64,000 bases of DNA from an uncultured Candidatus Entotheonella sp. Lineage in GTDB: Bacteria; Tectomicrobia; Entotheonellia; Entotheonellales; Entotheonellaceae. The first letter of the stretch is position 1. Each line of letters starts with the position of its first letter. The notes below the pieces were generated by a model, which made no database searches, was not told where the DNA came from, and worked only from the letters and a program-made list of their open reading frames with translations. The position numbers and the translations under genes were made by a program. Shown here one piece after another: positions 59,834 to 64,000 of the stretch. The stretch lies in contig OX639990.1 in the NCBI GenBank assembly GCA_951828535.1, positions 3,553,905 to 3,617,904 on the forward strand, in the 5' to 3' direction.

Positions 59834-61199
59834 GAGGTGGGAATTCGAGCAGAGCCTGCTCGACGACCTCCGTGAGGGCCGGGTGGATGTAGATCGTGCG
59901 GGCCATGTCGTCCACCGTTTGGCCGTACTTCATGCCCTGCACCAGCGGCTGGATGAGCAGCGAGGCCTGCGGCCCCATGATGTGGGCGCCCAGCAGCAGC
60001 CGGGTGTGCGGGTCGGCGAGCAGCTTGACGAAGCTGTCGGTATCGCCGATGGCCCAGCCGTAGGCGGTGTCGGCGTACTGGCGGCGCGCTGTCATGTAGG
60101 GGCGGCCTTGTTGCACGGCGTCGCGTTCGGTGAGGCCGACGGCCGCCACCTGTGGGGCGCTGAAGACTGCGTTGGGGACGCCGTCGTAATCGACCGGGTG
60201 CTTGTCGGCGCCCAGGAGGTGCCGCGCAATGGCCCTGGCCTCGGCGTTGGCGATGTGCTTGAGCGGGTGGCGGGAAGCCAGGTCGCCGAACGCGAAAATG
60301 CCGGGGACGTTGGTTTCCATGCCGGCGTCGGTCAGCACGCGCCCGCGGGCGTCCACTTCGATGCCGGCGGCGGCGACGTTCAGGCGATCCGAGTTGGGGC
60401 GCCGGCCGCTGGCGAACAACACGGTATCGACGGTGACCGCGTGCGCCTCGCCAGCTACGTCGAGGTGCGCGGCAATGGCATTGTTATCCGGGCTGACGCT
60501 GCGAACGCGGGTGTGCAACAGGACGTCGAAGCGCTGCTGATAGACCTGCGTGAACGCCCGCGCCACGTCGTCGTCCTGCCGTTTAATGAGCGCTCCGCCG
60601 TGGTCGGTGAGCGTAACGTGGGTTCCCAGCGAGCCGAAGAAGTGCGCCATTTCCACGCCGATGTACCCGCCGCCGACGATCAACAGCGAGCGCGGCTGCG
60701 TCTCCAGCCGCATGATGGTGTCGGAGGTGTGGTACATAATGTTTTCCAGTCCCGGAACGTCCGGCACCAGCGGTCGCGAGCCGGCGCCGAGAACGATGCG
60801 ATTGGCCGTCATGCGGTGCGCGCCCGTTTCCAGGACGTGCGGCGCCACGAAGCGCGCCGGGGCGTCGTACACCGTCACGTGCGGCTGTGACCTGCGGTAC
60901 TGCGCCCCCGCTTCGGCAATCGGGTCGATCTTCTCCCATACCCGTCCCACCAGCCGCTGCCAATCCACCCGCGCCAGGGTATGGTGCACCCCCAGCCGCG
61001 CGCCGTGCCGCGCCATCTCGGCAACCTCTGCCCCATACAGCAGCATCTTGGACGGTATGCAGCCGCGGTTCAGACAAGTGCCGCCGAACTTGTCCGGCTC
61101 CACAATCGCCAGCCGCCAAGTGTCCATTTCAGGGCCGGGTATCATGTTCCCTGAACCCGCTCCAACGACGATCAGATCAAATTTTTCGATGCTCATCAA
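59823..61199 (-). CDS. Mycothione-reductase-like pyridine nucleotide-disulfide oxidoreductase
   Basis: A 458-residue flavoprotein. LIVVGAGSGNMIPGPEMDTW is the FAD loop in the form used by mycothione reductase, FGGTCLNRGCIPSKMLLYGA holds the redox CxxxxC, LLIVGGGYIGVEMAHFFGSLG the NADPH domain and GIFAFGDLASRHPLKHIANAE the second FAD block. The C-terminal YIHPALTEVVEQALL carries the catalytic His-Glu dyad. Mycothiol is known from Actinobacteria, so in this organism the disulfide substrate is probably different. Confidence 0.82.
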   Translation of the reverse strand: MMSIEKFDLIVVGAGSGNMIPGPEMDTWRLAIVEPDKFGGTCLNRGCIPSKMLLYGAEVAEMARHGARLGVHHTLARVDWQRLVGRVWEKIDPIAEAGAQYRRSQPHVTVYDAPARFVAPHVLETGAHRMTANRIVLGAGSRPLVPDVPGLENIMYHTSDTIMRLETQPRSLLIVGGGYIGVEMAHFFGSLGTHVTLTDHGGALIKRQDDDVARAFTQVYQQRFDVLLHTRVRSVSPDNNAIAAHLDVAGEAHAVTVDTVLFASGRRPNSDRLNVAAAGIEVDARGRVLTDAGMETNVPGIFAFGDLASRHPLKHIANAEARAIARHLLGADKHPVDYDGVPNAVFSAPQVAAVGLTERDAVQQGRPYMTARRQYADTAYGWAIGDTDSFVKLLADPHTRLLLGAHIMGPQASLLIQPLVQGMKYGQTVDDMARTIYIHPALTEVVEQALLEFPPRSD

Positions 61200-61378
61200 A
61201 ACCCCGCGCTAATTACTCACCTCTAGGGCACACCCTGGGTAACAATTTTAAGCTTGCCCATCGTTCCGCCTATTCGGTAAAGTGCGCCTTTGCAACTGCG
61301 AGCGGAGCGGGATTCAGCATGCGTAGCTTGAAACCCCACGAGGACGGGTGAATCAGGTCTGAAGGAGCTGGCAACATC

Positions 61379-62992
61379 ATGCGGAACGCACAGGTGCTTA
61401 TCAAGAGTCTAGTTATTTTGACGCTGGCCGTCCTGCTACCGGGTCTCGCCCTCGCTGCCGAGCCCAAACGCGGCGGCACCCTGCGGGTGGCCTACGGCAA
61501 CAAGGTCTCCCATCTCGATTTCCACACCGCGCCGGGCTACGAAATGATGTGGGTGGCCATGAACATCGGCTGCGGGCTGGTCAACGTCACCCCCGACGGC
61601 CAGTTCGTGGGCGACGCGGCGACGGCCTGGGAGTTGTCGGACGACGCCATGACGTGGACCTTCCGACTGCGCGACGATGCCTTCTTCCACGACGGCAACA
61701 GGGTCGACGCCGAGGCTGTGAAGTTCAGTATCGACCGGCTCATGGACCCGGAGACCAGGTCCGGCATGCGGCGTTTCTACGAGTCGGTGCAAAGTGTCGA
61801 AGCGGTCGATCCGCTGACCGTCAAGGTGCATATGAAGCGGCCCTACGCTTTCTTTCTGCACATGCTCGCCGCCTATCGCACCGGCTTGGTGCTGTATTCC
61901 CCCGAGGCCACGCAGGCGCACAGCCTGAAAGCCCGCAAGCGCGGCGATCCGCAGGCGGTCGTCGGCTGCGGCCCGTTTCGCCTTGTTGAGTGGGTGCCAA
62001 ACACCCACCTCGTCATGGACCGCTGGGAAAAGTACTTCAAGCCTAATCAGCCCTACCTGGACCGCGTGATCATTCGCGTCATCCGTGACCCCATCGCCCA
62101 GATGGTTGCCTTCAGGGCGGGCGAAATCGACTTCATCGCCTCCTTCAGCCCGGAGTATGTGCAGACGATTCAGGCGCAGGTGCCCGAGGCGCAGGTGCTG
62201 ACCGGTCCGGAAACCACCCCCATGGTGCTGGGAGCCAAGGTGACGGTGCCCTGCGACGGCAGGCCCGATGCCTCGATGACCAACCCGCGCTGTCCGCATC
62301 CCATCTACGGCGATATCCGTACCCGCAAGGCGCTGCTGTGCTACGGCATCGACCGCGCGGAAATCGTCAAGGTAGCACTGCGCGGCCTGGCGACGCCGTG
62401 GGTCGGCATGATTCCGCCCGGCACCATGGACACGGTGGACGTCAATCACATGTGCCCCTACGACCCGGACAAAGCCAAGACTCTGCTGGAGGAAGTCGGC
62501 TATGGGCCCGACAACCCGCTGGTGACCGAACTGATGACCAACACGGAGAAGGCGGTGTTCAATTCCATTGCCACTGTGGTCAAGGATCAATTAGCGCGCC
62601 TCGGGGTGGGCGTCAACATCAAGCTGGTGGACAAGGTGACCTGGATGAATACCGGCCTCAAAGACGGGCCGTGGGACACGTACGTCGAGGACCTGTTGTC
62701 GTTGCTCACCCTGGACAGTAATGCCTACCTGACGGTGACGAAATCCACGTGGAATCAGACGCGGCACACGGATGTCAGGGTCGACGAATACTTTGCGCGC
62801 TATGCCGAGGAGCTGGACGCCGGCAAACGGCGGGCCATTGCCAAAGAATTGCAGGAGTTCATGGCCGACCAGCTCTATTGGAACGTGGTGTCGGGCTCGC
62901 CGTTCTTCCAGATCGCGCAGCCGTGGATGAAGGGGTACACCTTCAACTCGGAATTCGAGGTGCATTACGAGACGGTGTGGATGGACAAGTAG
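61379..62992 (+). CDS. Peptide/nickel-type ABC transporter substrate-binding protein (SBP_bac_5)
   Basis: A 537-residue periplasmic binding protein. The signal peptide VILTLAVLLPGLALAAE is cut before PKRGGTLRVAYG, the typical start of this family; TAWELSDDAMTWTFRLRDDA and FFHDGNRVDAEAVKFS form the signature. DKVTWMNTGLKDG and LYWNVVSGSPFFQIAQPWM complete the fold. Ligand is not predictable: peptides, opines, sugars or metals. The permease gene follows 82 bases downstream. Confidence 0.92.
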   Translation: MRNAQVLIKSLVILTLAVLLPGLALAAEPKRGGTLRVAYGNKVSHLDFHTAPGYEMMWVAMNIGCGLVNVTPDGQFVGDAATAWELSDDAMTWTFRLRDDAFFHDGNRVDAEAVKFSIDRLMDPETRSGMRRFYESVQSVEAVDPLTVKVHMKRPYAFFLHMLAAYRTGLVLYSPEATQAHSLKARKRGDPQAVVGCGPFRLVEWVPNTHLVMDRWEKYFKPNQPYLDRVIIRVIRDPIAQMVAFRAGEIDFIASFSPEYVQTIQAQVPEAQVLTGPETTPMVLGAKVTVPCDGRPDASMTNPRCPHPIYGDIRTRKALLCYGIDRAEIVKVALRGLATPWVGMIPPGTMDTVDVNHMCPYDPDKAKTLLEEVGYGPDNPLVTELMTNTEKAVFNSIATVVKDQLARLGVGVNIKLVDKVTWMNTGLKDGPWDTYVEDLLSLLTLDSNAYLTVTKSTWNQTRHTDVRVDEYFARYAEELDAGKRRAIAKELQEFMADQLYWNVVSGSPFFQIAQPWMKGYTFNSEFEVHYETVWMDK

Positions 62993-63074
62993 CCGCGCCA
63001 CAGTGAGTGAGCGCTGGCGAGTCGAGTGTATTAGATATCAGCGGCGCGAGCTCAGGGAGCGATGAGGGGTTGCC

Positions 63075-64000
63075 ATGCGGGAATATGTCATCAAACGTTT
63101 GTTGCAGGTCATCCCGACCATCCTGATGATCACCCTTGTGGTGTTCGCCATGATGCAGGCCATCCCCGGCGACCCGCTGATGGCTTTACTGGGCGACGCC
63201 TATGACGAGGAAGACGCCGAGATACTGCGTCAGGAATACGGCCTGAACAAGCCGATCGTCTCGCAGTACTTCATCTGGCTGGTGAAGCTGGTGCAGGGCG
63301 ACTGGGGCGAGTCGTTCATCAGCGGCCGCCCGGTGCTGCAGGATGTTTTGATCCGTCTGCCAGTCACCGCCGAGTTGATCGTCCTGGCTATGCTGGTGGC
63401 GCTGATCATCGCCATCCCCGCCGGCACCATTGCGGCGCTGCGTCAGAACACCTGGGGCGACTACACCGCCATGTCCACCGCCTTGGTGGGCATTTCGATT
63501 CCCGATTTCTTTCTCGGCATTCTGTTGCTGCTGGTCTTCTCGGTGGCGTTCAACGGGCTGATGCCGAGTTTCGGCTGGGTGTACCTGCCGGGCACGTGCC
63601 CCAGCCTCGTTTGCGAGGCCAGCGTAGGGGGCAATCTGAAGCACGTCATGATGCCGGCCATTGCCCTCGGGGTTGGGCGGGCGGCCATTCTGACGCGGCT
63701 GCTGCGCGCCAGTCTGCTTGAAATCATCCGCATGGAATACGTCACCACGGCGCGCGCCAAGGGGCTGGCGGAGAAATTCGTTATCCTCAAGCACGCCCTG
63801 AAAAACGCCCTCATCCCCACGGTCACGATTATGGGCTTGCAGGTCGGCTTCATGATCGGCGGGGCGATCGTCGTCGAAACCCTGTTTTCTATTCCCGGCT
63901 TGGGCACCTACGGCATCAACGCCATCATACTGCGCGATTACCAGCAGGTGCAGGGCTTCATCCTGTTGGTGGCGGTGTGTTTTGTGGCGGTCAACGTCTT
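63075..64000 (+). CDS. ABC transporter permease (DppB/OppB family), 3' end outside window
   Basis: From ATG 63075 (GAGGGG upstream) the frame stays open to the window edge, about 308 codons. It starts YVIKRLLQVIPTILMITLVV, the standard DppB N-terminus, then AIPGDPLMALLGD, LNKPIVSQYFIWLVKLVQGD and WGESFISGRPV. The EAA loop is YVTTARAKGLAEKFVILKHA and VETLFSIPGLGTYGINAI is near the end. It forms one of the two membrane subunits for the binding protein encoded just upstream; DppC and ATPase genes presumably follow outside. Confidence 0.93.
   Translation, partial: MREYVIKRLLQVIPTILMITLVVFAMMQAIPGDPLMALLGDAYDEEDAEILRQEYGLNKPIVSQYFIWLVKLVQGDWGESFISGRPVLQDVLIRLPVTAELIVLAMLVALIIAIPAGTIAALRQNTWGDYTAMSTALVGISIPDFFLGILLLLVFSVAFNGLMPSFGWVYLPGTCPSLVCEASVGGNLKHVMMPAIALGVGRAAILTRLLRASLLEIIRMEYVTTARAKGLAEKFVILKHALKNALIPTVTIMGLQVGFMIGGAIVVETLFSIPGLGTYGINAIILRDYQQVQGFILLVAVCFVAVNV

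Overview
The window is GC-rich bacterial chromosome from a Gram-negative organism. It carries SecD/SecF/YajC, a PpiD-like periplasmic foldase, type IV pilus minor pilins, a PilF-like lipoprotein and a PilC/GspF platform protein. The run dprA-topA-trmFO-xerC-hslV-hslU-argB-argF-argG, with folate-dependent TrmFO, is a layout known from deltaproteobacteria-like lineages and relatives such as NC10 or Tectomicrobia rather than from Gammaproteobacteria. The exact taxon is inference; no rRNA or tRNA gene was found. Most genes are tightly packed, with 1-13 bp overlaps or short gaps.

Layout. 1-1602: end of a thiolase (cut by the left edge) and its Zn-ribbon/OB-fold partner. 1767-4452 (minus): a VapBC module and a two-gene ATPase + DUF3226 (TOPRIM-like) cassette that looks like a defence system. 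4567-7725: NadD, a PheA-TyrA fusion and TenA. 7878-9958: a carboxymuconolactone decarboxylase family protein followed by minor pilins FimT/GspH, PilW and PilV. 9955-12426 (minus): a Lon-like protease. 12624-18466: Sat-CysC fusion, the agmatine-to-putrescine pair AguB/AguA, and a YyaL-type thioredoxin-domain protein. 18467-22736: repeat-rich stretch with a RidA protein, an amidohydrolase lipoprotein, an orphan antitoxin and a HlyD-type adaptor. 22810-33565 (minus): mfd, pilC, aroE, pilF, a broken gene, an M3-peptidase-like protein without its metal site, a MoaD/ThiS protein and ppiD. 33733-44620 (plus): dprA to argG. 44730-48939 (minus): ald, secF, secD, yajC. 49195-51777: a PAS histidine kinase with two CheY-like response regulators.

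51778-58898 is an accessory island. It starts with a decayed TnpB (IS605-type) fragment, holds a 1541-residue NACHT STAND protein with pentapeptide-like repeats and 14 nearly identical WD40 blades, then a small secreted cysteine-containing protein and a secreted trypsin-like protease transcribed divergently, and ends with a decayed transposase fragment. The STAND protein, an NLR-like receptor candidate whose blades vary at only a few positions, is the best candidate in this window for an unusual system; the ATPase-DUF3226 pair is second. 58896-64000 holds a DUF2520 dehydrogenase-like protein, a mycothione-reductase-like flavoprotein and the start of a peptide ABC importer that runs off the right edge.

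Several kinds of dispersed palindromic repeats sit between genes (about 5241, 18550, 19531, 20949, 42299, 44620 and 59797), and one low-complexity repeat appears to lie in frame inside mfd. All family calls are from reading the translations; no database search was run.
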